In this document: positions 34,299 through 42,674 of the stretch, in pieces
How the letters are laid out: each line of letters starts with the position of its first letter
Numbering within the stretch: position 1 is the first letter of the stretch
Source of the DNA: Antrihabitans auranticaus
GTDB lineage: Bacteria > Actinomycetota > Actinomycetes > Mycobacteriales > Mycobacteriaceae
Length of the DNA stretch: 64,000 bases
Direction of reading: 5' to 3'
Assembly (NCBI RefSeq): GCF_016481275.1
Contig: NZ_JAEMNW010000001.1
Span: 744,001-808,000 of the forward strand
The notes under the pieces: generated by a model
What the model saw: the letters and a program-made list of their open reading frames with translations, nothing else
Databases searched by the model: none
What the model was told of the DNA's origin: nothing
Program-made: the position numbers and the translations under genes

Positions 34299-35690
34299 AT
34301 GACCGACCTACTCCACGCCGGCGTCGAAGGGCAGGCAGCGGCAATCCGCGCCGATGACGTGAGTGCAACCGAACTCACGGACCTGGTTCTCGGTGCCATT
34401 CGCCGACTCGATCCGATGGTGAATGCCTTCTCCGAGGTGCTCGCCGACGCGGCGTTGGAGGACGCGGCACATTTGGACACGATCCCCGCCGCGAAACGTG
34501 GGCCACTGCACGGTATACCCATCGCCATCAAGCAGGAGAACGACGTTGCGGGGTCGGTGACTACCTTCGGTGGCCGATCCAACGTCACTCCTGCCGCACA
34601 TGACAGCGAAGTGGTGCGGCGACTGCGCCGAGCGGGCGCCGTCATCGTCGGGAAGACGACGATGCCTGAGTTCGGCCTCTGGCCGCTGACCGAGTCGGAG
34701 ACAACCGGCATCACCCGCAATCCCTGGAGTCTCGCCCACAGCACCGGCGGCTCGAGCGGTGGGTCTGCCGCCGCGGTCGCGTCCGGGATGGTCGCGACCG
34801 CCATCGGCGGAGACGGCGGCGGATCGATTCGCATCCCTGCTTCGTGTTGCGGGCTCTTCGGCCTGAAACCCTCTCGCGGCCGGGTGAGCACGGCCCCGAA
34901 CCCGGACCTCTGGCATGCGCTAGGCGTGATCGGCCCCTTGACGAGGACCGTCATGGACAGCGCGATCGTCAACGACGTGATCGCCGGCTCACGCCCGACG
35001 GACCGCTACCACGCGCCGCCGTTGCGCGAGTCGCTGGTAAACGCCGTCGGCCGCGAGCCTGGACGTCTGCGGATCGGCGTGTCGATGAAGCCCACCGCGT
35101 TGGGCGCAGCCTGCGACGCAGAGATCGAGGCCGCGACCCGCGCTGTCGCAGAAGCCTTTTCGGCCCTGGGCCACGAGGTCCGAGAAGTCGATCCGAAATA
35201 TCCCGACGTGACGATCGCGTTCGTGCCGCAAGTTTTCGGCGGAGTCCGCGAAGAAGCCGCCCGCGTAGAGCACTACGACCGACTCGAAGGGCGCACCCGC
35301 ACCGTGCTGCGCCTCGGCACCTGGGCGCGCCCGTTCGTCACCCGGTACGCGGTCTCCGAGAGCAGCCGAGTCGCGGCGAAAGTCAACACGATCTTCGACG
35401 ACATCGACGTGCTACTGACACCGACCTTGCCGCGCGTGCCACCCAAGACACCCGCCCTGCCCGGAAACGCGATACGGGCGTTGTTCACAGCGCTGCCGAT
35501 GACCGCCTACACCGCAATGTGGAACTTGTGCGGCAATCCTGCGGCCTCACTGCCAGCGGGTTTCTCGAAGTCCGGCCTGCCGATCGGCGTCCAGATAGTC
35601 GGCAGGCCCAACGACGAGCCGACTCTCATGTCCCTTGCCGCGCAGATCGAACGGGCCGACCCGTGGGTCGGCTGTTGGCCGAGCCTCTGA
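34299..35690 (+). CDS. Amidase-signature family hydrolase
   Basis: A 463-residue amidase. The Ser-Ser-Lys catalytic triad is visible: K78 in AIKQEND, S152/S153 in STGGSSGGSAAAVASG, and nucleophile S176 in GDGGGSIRIPAS. It hydrolyses a carboxylic amide to acid and ammonia. A GGGAG ribosome site lies upstream of the ATG. No GatB/GatC gene is nearby, so it is not the tRNA amidotransferase. The substrate is unknown. The small hydrolase gene follows after 21 bp and may be cotranscribed. Confidence 0.9.
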   Translation: MTDLLHAGVEGQAAAIRADDVSATELTDLVLGAIRRLDPMVNAFSEVLADAALEDAAHLDTIPAAKRGPLHGIPIAIKQENDVAGSVTTFGGRSNVTPAAHDSEVVRRLRRAGAVIVGKTTMPEFGLWPLTESETTGITRNPWSLAHSTGGSSGGSAAAVASGMVATAIGGDGGGSIRIPASCCGLFGLKPSRGRVSTAPNPDLWHALGVIGPLTRTVMDSAIVNDVIAGSRPTDRYHAPPLRESLVNAVGREPGRLRIGVSMKPTALGAACDAEIEAATRAVAEAFSALGHEVREVDPKYPDVTIAFVPQVFGGVREEAARVEHYDRLEGRTRTVLRLGTWARPFVTRYAVSESSRVAAKVNTIFDDIDVLLTPTLPRVPPKTPALPGNAIRALFTALPMTAYTAMWNLCGNPAASLPAGFSKSGLPIGVQIVGRPNDEPTLMSLAAQIERADPWVGCWPSL

Positions 35691-35711
35691 ACCGCGTGCT
35701 TTGATCGAAGT

Positions 35712-36440
35712 ATGGCGATTCCTCCATACCTGCATCCGTTCGTGGTTCCGGTAGCCGAATGGCCGCGACAGCGCGAGGGCAGCATCGACGTGTACCGGCC
35801 GGCTGAGCCTGGCGGCGACCCGCTACCGGTCGTCGTCTTCGTTCATGGCGGACCGCTGCCGCCCGGTCTCGAAGTGGGCCCACGTGATTGGCCGATCTAT
35901 CTCGGCTACGGCGCCCTCGCGGCCGGAAGCGGCGTAGTCGGTGTGACGGTCGAACACCGACTGCAGTCGACTCTCGAATATGCCACTGCCGCAGCCGATG
36001 TCGCCGACGCAGTCACACAGTCCCGCGAGCTGCCGGGCGTGGATCCGGATCGCGTTGCCCTGTGGTTCTTTTCGGGCGGCGGTTTACTCTCCGCCGATTG
36101 GCTGCGCAAGCCACCGCCGTGGCTACGGTGCGTCGCGCTGACCTACCCGATCCTCTCGCCGCCGCCCGGCTGGGGCGTCGACGAAAAGTTCGACCCGGCG
36201 GACGCGGTGGCAACGGTCGGCGGCCTGCCCGTCCTGTTGACACGCGTCGGCCGGGAGCGCCCCGAATTCGCCGCCACCGTCGAAGCGTTCACAGCAGCCG
36301 CGAGAGAGCACGAGGTTGACCTGGAGGTGATCGACGTGCCGAACGGCCAGCATGGGTTCGACACGTTCGATCACACAGAGGAATCGCGCGACGCGGTGGT
36401 CGAAGCAATGAAATGGGTGACGGCGACGCTACAGAAGTAA
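35712..36440 (+). CDS. Small alpha/beta hydrolase (dienelactone-hydrolase-like)
   Basis: A 242-residue protein with the HGG oxyanion motif (VFVHGGPLPPG), an elbow reading FFSGGG in place of GxSxG (Ser kept, first Gly is Phe), and the histidine in NGQHGFD. The shape resembles BD-FAE or dienelactone-hydrolase-type esterases. It lies 21 bp after the amidase gene on the same strand. The substrate is unknown. Confidence 0.75.
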   Translation: MAIPPYLHPFVVPVAEWPRQREGSIDVYRPAEPGGDPLPVVVFVHGGPLPPGLEVGPRDWPIYLGYGALAAGSGVVGVTVEHRLQSTLEYATAAADVADAVTQSRELPGVDPDRVALWFFSGGGLLSADWLRKPPPWLRCVALTYPILSPPPGWGVDEKFDPADAVATVGGLPVLLTRVGRERPEFAATVEAFTAAAREHEVDLEVIDVPNGQHGFDTFDHTEESRDAVVEAMKWVTATLQK

Positions 36441-36441
36441 C

Positions 36442-37053
36442 TCAGCGATCCAGCTGCTGCTGCAACCGTTCGAGCCAGGCGACCAGCGCGTCATGCTGAG
36501 ACGAGTCGATGACATCGTCGGCATGGTCGGCAGCTTGGTCGATGTAATCCTGTGCTTCGGCACGGTTGCCCACTGCGATCAGGCGCTCGGCCTCTTCGAG
36601 GTCCGACCGCGCGTCGAGATTCGCAACCGTCGATTGGGCTTGCTCGTTGAACACGACTTGCTTGACCACCCACAGTGCGTCGCCGGGTCCCGAATCGAAG
36701 GAGAACGCCATCGTGGCACCTGCAACGATCGCGATCGCCGACGCAGCCGCGGCAATCGGGCGGAGGCGGCGCCACCGACCGCTACTGGCAATGCGGGCAG
36801 TACGTGCGCCGATCTCCTGATTCACCGCGTCGATCACGTCGTCGACGGTCGGCCCTGCCGGCAGTTCCGGCGAAACGATCTCCGTACGCCAGTTCGACAG
36901 CAATGTCGCCAGCTCGTGATCCTCGCCGGCAACTGGGACTAGCGGACGGCCTTTGATGATCGCTTCGATCAACTCGTCGTCGCGGTGGATCGCTGAGACG
37001 TCCGGGAAAACGTCGTCTTCGCGCGCCGAACGACGGGTGTCCTGGCTGGTCAA
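36442..37053 (-). CDS. rsdA: Anti-sigma-D factor RsdA homologue
   Basis: A protein of about 203 residues. The N-terminal segment VSAIHRDDELIEAIIKGRPL matches the sigma-D-binding region of RsdA; a transmembrane helix follows (RPIAAAASAIAIVAGATM), and the C-terminal 85 residues are extracytoplasmic and helical (LEEAERLIAVGNRAEA). It should hold a SigD-type sigma factor at the membrane until proteolysis. In mycobacteria rsdA directly follows sigD; here no sigma gene is adjacent. The start is uncertain: TTG 37053 is preferred, an open frame extends to 37101. Confidence 0.8.
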   Translation of the reverse strand: MTSQDTRRSAREDDVFPDVSAIHRDDELIEAIIKGRPLVPVAGEDHELATLLSNWRTEIVSPELPAGPTVDDVIDAVNQEIGARTARIASSGRWRRLRPIAAAASAIAIVAGATMAFSFDSGPGDALWVVKQVVFNEQAQSTVANLDARSDLEEAERLIAVGNRAEAQDYIDQAADHADDVIDSSQHDALVAWLERLQQQLDR

Positions 37054-37284
37054 AACGACATCACCCGCCTCACCTATCCGCCGTCGGTTCGCGCATCGCA
37101 ATGCGCGCTCGTTTTGTTAATCGTCGCGCACCGCGTGTCGTTACGGTAGCTCGAAAAGAAGATTTGCATCGACTTGACATCGGCAACGTAGCGTTTGAAT
37201 CAATTTCGCGATGATCTAGGCAGATCGTGGGTACTCCACCGCTAACGTGCCGTGGACGGCGCGCCCACAGTCCTGGAGGTCGCG
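37054..37284. promoter_or_regulatory. Divergent intergenic region
   Basis: This gap of about 230 bp lies between rsdA and a small divergent gene. It has a TTGACA at 37174-37179 with a TTGAAT-like hexamer 15 bp on, and a small inverted repeat GATCT/AGATC at 37213-37226. It is noticeably AT-richer around 37110-37210 than the surrounding genes. I see no coding sequence in it. Confidence 0.35.
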
Positions 37285-37569
37285 ATGCCAAGTCTCGGTG
37301 ACCGCGCACAAGCGCGGACCTTCTGGATCGTGCTGTGCAAAGAACTTGTCGGCGTGAAATACGCACTGATCCATGCCGAGCAGGACGGTCACCGGGAACT
37401 CGTGAATCTACTCCTCAAAGAGCGACACGAGATTCGGCGAATGCTCGCCGTACTGGTCGAGCAGTACCCCGAACTTTCTCGCGAGTCACACAAAACCGCA
37501 CGCACCGTCGCGCAGGCACACGGCCGGCCGCATGCCTGGAACGTGCGAGCGCAGAACCCGATTCGCTGA
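37285..37569 (+). CDS. Small hypothetical helical protein
   Basis: A 94-residue protein that I do not recognise. It is basic and mostly helical, with a central amphipathic stretch (ELVNLLLKERHEIRRMLAVL) suggesting a coiled coil or a bundle. The ATG at 37285 is supported by CTGGAGGT five bases upstream, better than the in-frame GTG at 37252. It has no membrane helix. It stands alone between rsdA and a small membrane protein. Confidence 0.55.
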   Translation: MPSLGDRAQARTFWIVLCKELVGVKYALIHAEQDGHRELVNLLLKERHEIRRMLAVLVEQYPELSRESHKTARTVAQAHGRPHAWNVRAQNPIR

Positions 37570-37671
37570 TCCCGCGGTTCGATCGCGGTTCGGTCTCGAC
37601 GCCGCGTGTCTGCAAGTCTTCTCGCCCGTCGGCGGGCTAGCCTCGGGCTTCCGCGTCCGCCGAGGGGTGCC

Positions 37672-37953
37672 ATGGGTATACGAGTTCAGGTAGGTGTCGG
37701 ACCGCTGCAGTGGTCGCGACCTATTCGGATACCCCGTGCCCAGCGCAATGCATTGAACTTGATCGGCAGCCTGCTCTACCTCGTGTTGCTTGCCGCGCTG
37801 TGGCTCGGCTATGCCTTGGCACTGCTCAACAGCTGGCGTTTCGCACTCGTCCTGTTCGTTGCGATCGGGGTAGTTCTCGGCGGCGGCCTGTGGTGGCTCG
37901 GACGCCGGGCCTGGGAACAGTGGGGCGTCGGGTTAGTGGCCGGTCGCGGCTAG
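37672..37953 (+). CDS. Small two-TM membrane protein
   Basis: A 93-residue protein. A short N-terminal tail (MGIRVQVGVGPLQWSRPI) is followed by two hydrophobic helices, about residues 30-52 and 56-76, and a basic end. The tail faintly recalls small DUF4236-like proteins that start MGxRxxxxxGP; this is a weak similarity. The ATG follows a GAGGGG site. It overlaps the convergent FUSC gene by 21 bases at the 3' end. Function unknown. Confidence 0.55.
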   Translation: MGIRVQVGVGPLQWSRPIRIPRAQRNALNLIGSLLYLVLLAALWLGYALALLNSWRFALVLFVAIGVVLGGGLWWLGRRAWEQWGVGLVAGRG

Positions 37954-39789
37954 GGTCGCACAGATCCGATACAGCGGGCTTGCTGGATCCGCGTGGTCCA
38001 GCGCCGGTTGCCGATGCGCGCCAACAGAGTGAATCGCGCTCTCCGCAGCGTCGACAAGCGCCTTCGGTGGCGCCATGCCGGCTGCGGCGACCTCGAAAGA
38101 CAGGTCCGTGATGTCGTCGACGACGTCCTCGAGGGCGAGCGCGACAGGCGAGTCGGATCGTGCAGTCGGGCTGAGTGCGGCGGGTTCGAGAGCCGCCTCT
38201 TGGAGAGATCGGCGGAACATGTGCGCGCTGTCGTATGCCGCGCGCCGCAATTTCCGGAGTGCGACCGCGGAGACTGCGGGATCGGCCGCCGCTCGAAGGT
38301 ACGCGGCGACCGCCTGCGTGGTGGCGTGCAGCGGAGTGTGCGGTGCGAACAATCGCGCCGGAAGCAGCACGTACCCGATGACGACCGCGATTGCGCAGCC
38401 GATCAGCGTGTCGAGCAATCGCAACCCGGGCGCGAGCGGATTGATCTCACCGATGCTCGCGCTCAGCAAGGTCGACGTCGTGACGCCTATGACGAACAGG
38501 CCGTACACCTTCGGCGCCGCAAGGGCCGAGAGGCCCATCGCGATCGCGGCCCCTGATGCCAGCACCCAGTTCCCGGGCGCAGCGAGCAGCAGAGCGGCGG
38601 CGAGAACTGCTCCGACAACGCTGCCGGCAACTCTGTTCACCACCCGAACGAAGACGGACTGCAACTCCGGACGCACAACGACGGCGACCGTCAACGGCAG
38701 CCAGAAGGCGTGATGCTCGCCGTGGAGAACCGCCGCGGCGGCGGTCGCCACAGCCATGCAGATCGCGAGTCGAACACCAGACCCCACGGATGTCCTGCTC
38801 GTCGCGACTGCCATTACCGATCGCAGAGTCCGCGACGCTTGCACAGCTTCGGTCTCGTCGACCGATGGGTGCCGGGCGGGCCTCGTCAGCGCCGCAAGGA
38901 CCAGGTTTGCGGATCGGTCGTCGGCGGCGACCGAAATAGGCTTTCCGGCTGCGACGTCTGCGGCAGCGGCACGCAGGATGTCACCCGCACCGGGCGGTTG
39001 AGCCTCGCCCCGCGCGTACAGAATGTTCGTTGCGATGGTGACGCGCCGTGCTGCCTGCGCTGCCGCTTCGATCGCGTCGACGGCGACGGTGCCGCGTCGG
39101 ATGTTCAGGCGATAGGCGTAGAGCGTCGCCCGGCACTCGCCGGCGGCGTCCCCCACAGCGCGGCGCGCGCTGGGTGCGTCAGCGCCGCCGATCACGTCGA
39201 GCAATTCCGCATTTCTGAGCAGCAACGCGCTGATCGCCGCGCGCTCGCGGCGAGGTTGCCACGTGATCGATTCGGAAGCGACGATCACAGCCACGACCGC
39301 CGAGCCGATCAGGTACCAGAGGACCAGCGGCCCCAGCGTGAGCGGCGATCCGCCGAACTGCCCGTAAGCCGTACCCACGACCAGTAGCAGTGAGAACGCC
39401 GAGAACGCAGGACCGATGGCACTGACCGACCCGGCCAACAGAGCCATGACGGCGGCCACCAGCACCGCGGGACCGAGGCTGTTCGACGTGGCAGCCGCGA
39501 CGGCAAAGCCCGCCACGGCTCCCGTCGCCTGCATCGCCATCGCGGTCAGCCGAGAGCGATGAGACCCGCTGATAGCGAACAGAATTGACATCGTTGCAGC
39601 GAAATACGCGACACCGATCGACGCCGGCTCCCCGAATCCGACGCCGGCGAGTGCAATGATTCCCGCCGCCGCCAGAGCGCGAATTCCCGCACCGACCGCC
39701 CACGGAGCGCCCGACGGGCGCAACGCATCCCAGGCCCGCGCCGAGGCAACGTCGTAACGGCGGGCGAAGTCGTCGGTCACGCCTTGCAT
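37933..39789 (-). CDS. FUSC-family inner-membrane protein
   Basis: A 618-residue membrane protein with two hydrophobic blocks of five to six helices (about 30-170 and 345-500) separated by a soluble helical region, plus a helical cytosolic tail. This is the FUSC/YccS-type layout; the second block has HHAFWLPLTVAVVVRPE, a family hallmark. Relatives include aromatic-acid exporter and fusaric-acid resistance proteins. No partner membrane-fusion protein is adjacent. The ATG at 39789 is used. Confidence 0.85.
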   Translation of the reverse strand: MQGVTDDFARRYDVASARAWDALRPSGAPWAVGAGIRALAAAGIIALAGVGFGEPASIGVAYFAATMSILFAISGSHRSRLTAMAMQATGAVAGFAVAAATSNSLGPAVLVAAVMALLAGSVSAIGPAFSAFSLLLVVGTAYGQFGGSPLTLGPLVLWYLIGSAVVAVIVASESITWQPRRERAAISALLLRNAELLDVIGGADAPSARRAVGDAAGECRATLYAYRLNIRRGTVAVDAIEAAAQAARRVTIATNILYARGEAQPPGAGDILRAAAADVAAGKPISVAADDRSANLVLAALTRPARHPSVDETEAVQASRTLRSVMAVATSRTSVGSGVRLAICMAVATAAAAVLHGEHHAFWLPLTVAVVVRPELQSVFVRVVNRVAGSVVGAVLAAALLLAAPGNWVLASGAAIAMGLSALAAPKVYGLFVIGVTTSTLLSASIGEINPLAPGLRLLDTLIGCAIAVVIGYVLLPARLFAPHTPLHATTQAVAAYLRAAADPAVSAVALRKLRRAAYDSAHMFRRSLQEAALEPAALSPTARSDSPVALALEDVVDDITDLSFEVAAAGMAPPKALVDAAESAIHSVGAHRQPALDHADPASPLYRICATLAATGH

Positions 39790-39799
39790 TCTGACCGAT

Positions 39800-40609
39800 C
39801 TAGCGTGCCCAGAACGCTTCCAGCTGCTTCGCAACCAATGCTGGATCCACGAGAAGCGGCGCAAGGTGGCCTGCACCCGGGACGGTTGCAGCGGATCCGC
39901 ACGACATTGTCGCGACGGCTTCTGCCGCCTGCTCCCACGTCCAGCCCTCCTGCCCACCTGCGCCGACAAGCATGAGCGTGGGCGCAGTAATCGACGAAAT
40001 GAGCGTGCGCACCGACCTGCGCCGAATCATCAGACACGTCATGGCACGAAACATTGCTGTGCGGTTGGCATTTCGGAACGCATCCATCGTCACGCGCGCA
40101 TGCACCGGTTGGGCGGCGATCGCGTCCTTACCGAGGAGCGCGCCTTCGAGGGTTCGAGTCAACGGAGCGACCGGTCCGGCGAGGCGGTACGCCTGCACGA
40201 GCGGAACGATCCGCGTCCACCGTTCCACGAGGCCGAGCGCGTCCAGCGGGGTCCCGATCGTTACCAGACTTCGGACTCGGGCCGGCGAGGTGGCCGCGAG
40301 AACAATTCCGACGTGACCACCCAGCGCGTTGCCCACCCAGTCGACCGGCTCTGAAATCCTCAGGTGATCAAGCACTTCGACGGCCGCGGTGGCGCACTCT
40401 TCGATCGTGAAGTCGCGATCGATCGGCTCGCTGCGACCGTGATTCGGGGCGTCGATCAGGACCACGCGGCGACCCGGCGCGAGCGCGGCGACGACGAGCT
40501 CCCACGATCGCTGATCGACGAAAAGGCTGTGCCAGAACACGGTAACCGGACCGGAACCGAAAGTCGTGACATACAACTGGCCGACGGCGGTGGTGACGAG
40601 GTTCGGCAT
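39800..40609 (-). CDS. Alpha/beta-hydrolase-fold protein lacking the nucleophile serine
   Basis: A 269-residue alpha/beta-fold protein. The elbow, normally GxSxG, reads WVGNALGG (A95): codon GCG where TCG would give Ser, a one-base difference. The acid and histidine regions (for example GAGHLAPLL) and the loop WHSLFVD remain. It may be catalytically dead, a binding protein or a lyase-like member. A GGGAAG site precedes the ATG at 40609. It is divergent from a MarR gene across a strong operator, so expression is probably MarR-controlled. Confidence 0.8.
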   Translation of the reverse strand: MPNLVTTAVGQLYVTTFGSGPVTVFWHSLFVDQRSWELVVAALAPGRRVVLIDAPNHGRSEPIDRDFTIEECATAAVEVLDHLRISEPVDWVGNALGGHVGIVLAATSPARVRSLVTIGTPLDALGLVERWTRIVPLVQAYRLAGPVAPLTRTLEGALLGKDAIAAQPVHARVTMDAFRNANRTAMFRAMTCLMIRRRSVRTLISSITAPTLMLVGAGGQEGWTWEQAAEAVATMSCGSAATVPGAGHLAPLLVDPALVAKQLEAFWAR

Positions 40610-40628
40610 CGGACTTCCCTTCAGATTT

Positions 40629-40660
40629 ACTTCGGAAGCCGAAGCTTCACCTTCCGAAGT
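40629..40660. promoter_or_regulatory. MarR operator palindrome
   Basis: Outer arms ACTTCGGAAG (40629-40638) and CTTCCGAAGT (40651-40660) are perfect complements, and the same centre carries GAAGCTTC (40641-40648). That makes a 32-bp palindrome with only two mismatched pairs. A -10-like TATTCT follows at 40660-40665 for the MarR gene, with a further ACTTC half-site (GAAGT) nearby. It sits between divergent genes and should bind the MarR dimer. Confidence 0.8.
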
Positions 40661-40673
40661 ATTCTCTGAAGTT

Positions 40674-41129
40674 GTGACATCGTCAATAGATCTGCCGAAG
40701 GACCGGCAAGCGATCGGGCAGCTGCTCGTGCGACTGCTCCGCGAGTTCAGGGCGGAGTTGGCAGCCCCTCGCGCCGAACACGGGTACGGCGATCTGCGCG
40801 ACGCACACATGCAGATTTTCGGGAACATCGGCACCGGCGAGATGCGACTCACCGAGTTGGCGGCGCGCGCACAGCTCAGCCTGGCGGCGACGTCGGAACT
40901 CGTGAACGAACTCGAAACGCTCGGCTATCTCGAGCGGCGCCCGGACCCGACCGACGGCCGCGCAAAGCAAATCGTGCTGACGGCGCGTGGCCGCAAGCTG
41001 ATGGCCGACGCCGGTGGGCGGGTCGGCGAAATCGAAGCCCACTGGGCGTCGATCGTCGGCGCCGAGCGCTTTCACGCGACCTGCCAGGTGTTACAGGAAC
41101 TGCTCGACGGTCTCGATCCCAGTCATTGA
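40674..41129 (+). CDS. MarR-family regulator
   Basis: A 151-residue winged-helix regulator. The DNA-binding helices lie about residues 60-95 (RLTELAARAQLSLAATSELV, ETLGYLERRPDPTDGRAK). The wing motif DPTDGRAKQIVLTARG is typical of MarR. The GTG at 40674 is used; the frame upstream runs into the operator. It is divergent from the pseudo-hydrolase gene, and the operator at 40629-40660 is its probable own target. Confidence 0.9.
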   Translation: MTSSIDLPKDRQAIGQLLVRLLREFRAELAAPRAEHGYGDLRDAHMQIFGNIGTGEMRLTELAARAQLSLAATSELVNELETLGYLERRPDPTDGRAKQIVLTARGRKLMADAGGRVGEIEAHWASIVGAERFHATCQVLQELLDGLDPSH

Positions 41130-41251
41130 CCGGCCACCGAGACGCCGCACTCATCGAGTGCATAGTTCTGCAGGCCGACGCGCCGACCGGCAACCTGTAA
41201 AACCGCACTCTCGACGCAGCTTCGGCTGTCCACCGGACTTGCATCCGGGCC

Positions 41252-41824
41252 TTAGCCCGCTCGAACGAACTCGCGCGCAAACATCTCGACGCACTGGTCG
41301 AGTAGACGCCGCCAGCGGTCACCGCCGGGCTCGTTGCTCATCTGTTGCGTGACGAGCCCGCTCAACATCGCTGTCCAAGTGTCCAGAGCGGCGGGCTCGG
41401 CGATTCCGACTTCGAAGAATCGTTGCTCGAACAACTCCATCACTTGGCGCGACACCGCGTATGAGCCCTCGGACGGCTCGAATCCAGGGACTACCCGCCA
41501 GAACATCAGTTGCAGCCGAGCAGGATTGGCCACGGCAAAATCGAAGAACCAGTAGGCAATCGCCCGTAGCCGTCCAATCGGGTCGTTTGGTAGGTCCAAG
41601 ATTCGGGACTGTTCGAGCAGTTCGGAGTAGGACCGCGAAAACATTTCGTCGTAGATCTGATCCTTTCCCGTGAAGTAGACGTACAGCGACGGAGCTCGGA
41701 CGCCGACCGCTCCCGCCAGTTCACGCAGCGACCAACCCGTCAGACCGTGCTCGCCCGAAAGCCGCCACGCGGCCGCAACGATGTCGTCCCTAGTGGCGAG
41801 ATGCCGTTGCCTGCGGTTGTCCAA
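41252..41824 (-). CDS. TetR-family regulator
   Basis: A 190-residue regulator. The helix-turn-helix is at about residues 30-60 (SLRELAGAVGVRAPSLYVYF), and the C-terminal domain resembles TetR_C_13/WHG types (FWRVVPGFEPSEGSY). The TTG start at 41824 fits (LDNRRQRH). It is divergent from an MDMPI-like gene, and two CCTAAC-type palindromes lie in the 82-bp gap. The stretch 41130-41251 downstream of it holds nothing I recognise. Confidence 0.88.
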   Translation of the reverse strand: MDNRRQRHLATRDDIVAAAWRLSGEHGLTGWSLRELAGAVGVRAPSLYVYFTGKDQIYDEMFSRSYSELLEQSRILDLPNDPIGRLRAIAYWFFDFAVANPARLQLMFWRVVPGFEPSEGSYAVSRQVMELFEQRFFEVGIAEPAALDTWTAMLSGLVTQQMSNEPGGDRWRRLLDQCVEMFAREFVRAG

Positions 41825-41832
41825 CGCAACTT

Positions 41833-41895
41833 CCTAACACTGTTCGGAAAACTCTTGCCCACTCAGATCCATGGCGATATCCTAACGGTGTTAGG
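41833..41895. promoter_or_regulatory. Pair of TetR operators
   Basis: Two matching 15-bp sites: CCTAACACTGTTCGG at 41833-41847 (imperfect) and CCTAACGGTGTTAGG at 41881-41895 (perfect 6-bp arms). They lie on either side of the divergent start sites of the TetR and MDMPI-like genes. The second overlaps the GGAGG ribosome site of the MDMPI gene, so binding would block both transcription and access. Likely cognate to the TetR at 41252-41824. Confidence 0.8.
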
Positions 41896-41906
41896 AGGTT
41901 CGTGAC

Positions 41907-42665
41907 ATGACCCAGATCATGGAAATCCGACCCATCAGCCGCGAATCCGACGCGAAGGAAGTCGCGCTCGCCAGCTACGACGATCTGCTCGATCTCATCG
42001 ATTCGCTTGCGGACGAAGACTGGCGCATTCCGACGGAATGTCCTGGCTGGACCGTCGAGGACATGGTTGGACACCTCATCGGTGCGGCAAAGGCGAACGC
42101 GTCGAAACGCGAAATGCTGCGTCAGCAACTGTGGGGATATCGCCACTCGCGTGATTTCGACGGCAACCCACTCGATGCGGCAAACGCACTCCAGGTCAGG
42201 GACCACGCCGACCTCACAGCAACCGAGCGAAAAGCGGCCCTGCGGACGTTAGCGTCGGACGCGGTGCGCGGTCGCATGAGCATCCCGAAGCCGCTCCGAG
42301 CCGCGAGCGTCTCAGTCGCCGGCACCGGATCCACATCGAGCATGCCCAAGAAGGCGAAGCTCGGGCACGCGATGGACGTCGTCCTGACCCGCGATGTGTG
42401 GATGCACCGAATCGATATTTCCCGGGCTACGGGCCGAGACATCGCCTATTCGGCGGTCGACGCGCGAATCGTCGAAGACGTGGTCAGCGAATGGGCGCGC
42501 GCACACAACGAGTCCTTCTCCGCTGTGCTGAGCGGACCCGCGGGCGGCACATTCGAGCATGGCAGCGGCGGACCTCGTATCGAGATGAACGCCATCGAAT
42601 TCTGCCGGACGCTCTCCGGACGCGCCCACGGGACGGGGCTGCTGGCCACGAAGATCTGGTTCTAG
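41907..42665 (+). CDS. Maleylpyruvate isomerase/mycothiol-dependent enzyme (MDMPI-like, DinB fold)
   Basis: A 252-residue protein with the MDMPI N-terminal signature TECPGWTVEDMVGHLIG and the metal-ligand region DVWMHRIDISRATG. Family members are DinB-fold, metal-dependent enzymes that use mycothiol as cofactor; many of unknown substrate are found in actinobacteria. The C-terminal part is consistent with the family. GGAGG precedes the ATG at 41907. It is divergent from, and probably repressed by, the TetR across the two operators. Confidence 0.85.
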   Translation: MTQIMEIRPISRESDAKEVALASYDDLLDLIDSLADEDWRIPTECPGWTVEDMVGHLIGAAKANASKREMLRQQLWGYRHSRDFDGNPLDAANALQVRDHADLTATERKAALRTLASDAVRGRMSIPKPLRAASVSVAGTGSTSSMPKKAKLGHAMDVVLTRDVWMHRIDISRATGRDIAYSAVDARIVEDVVSEWARAHNESFSAVLSGPAGGTFEHGSGGPRIEMNAIEFCRTLSGRAHGTGLLATKIWF

Positions 42666-42674
42666 CCGACCCCG

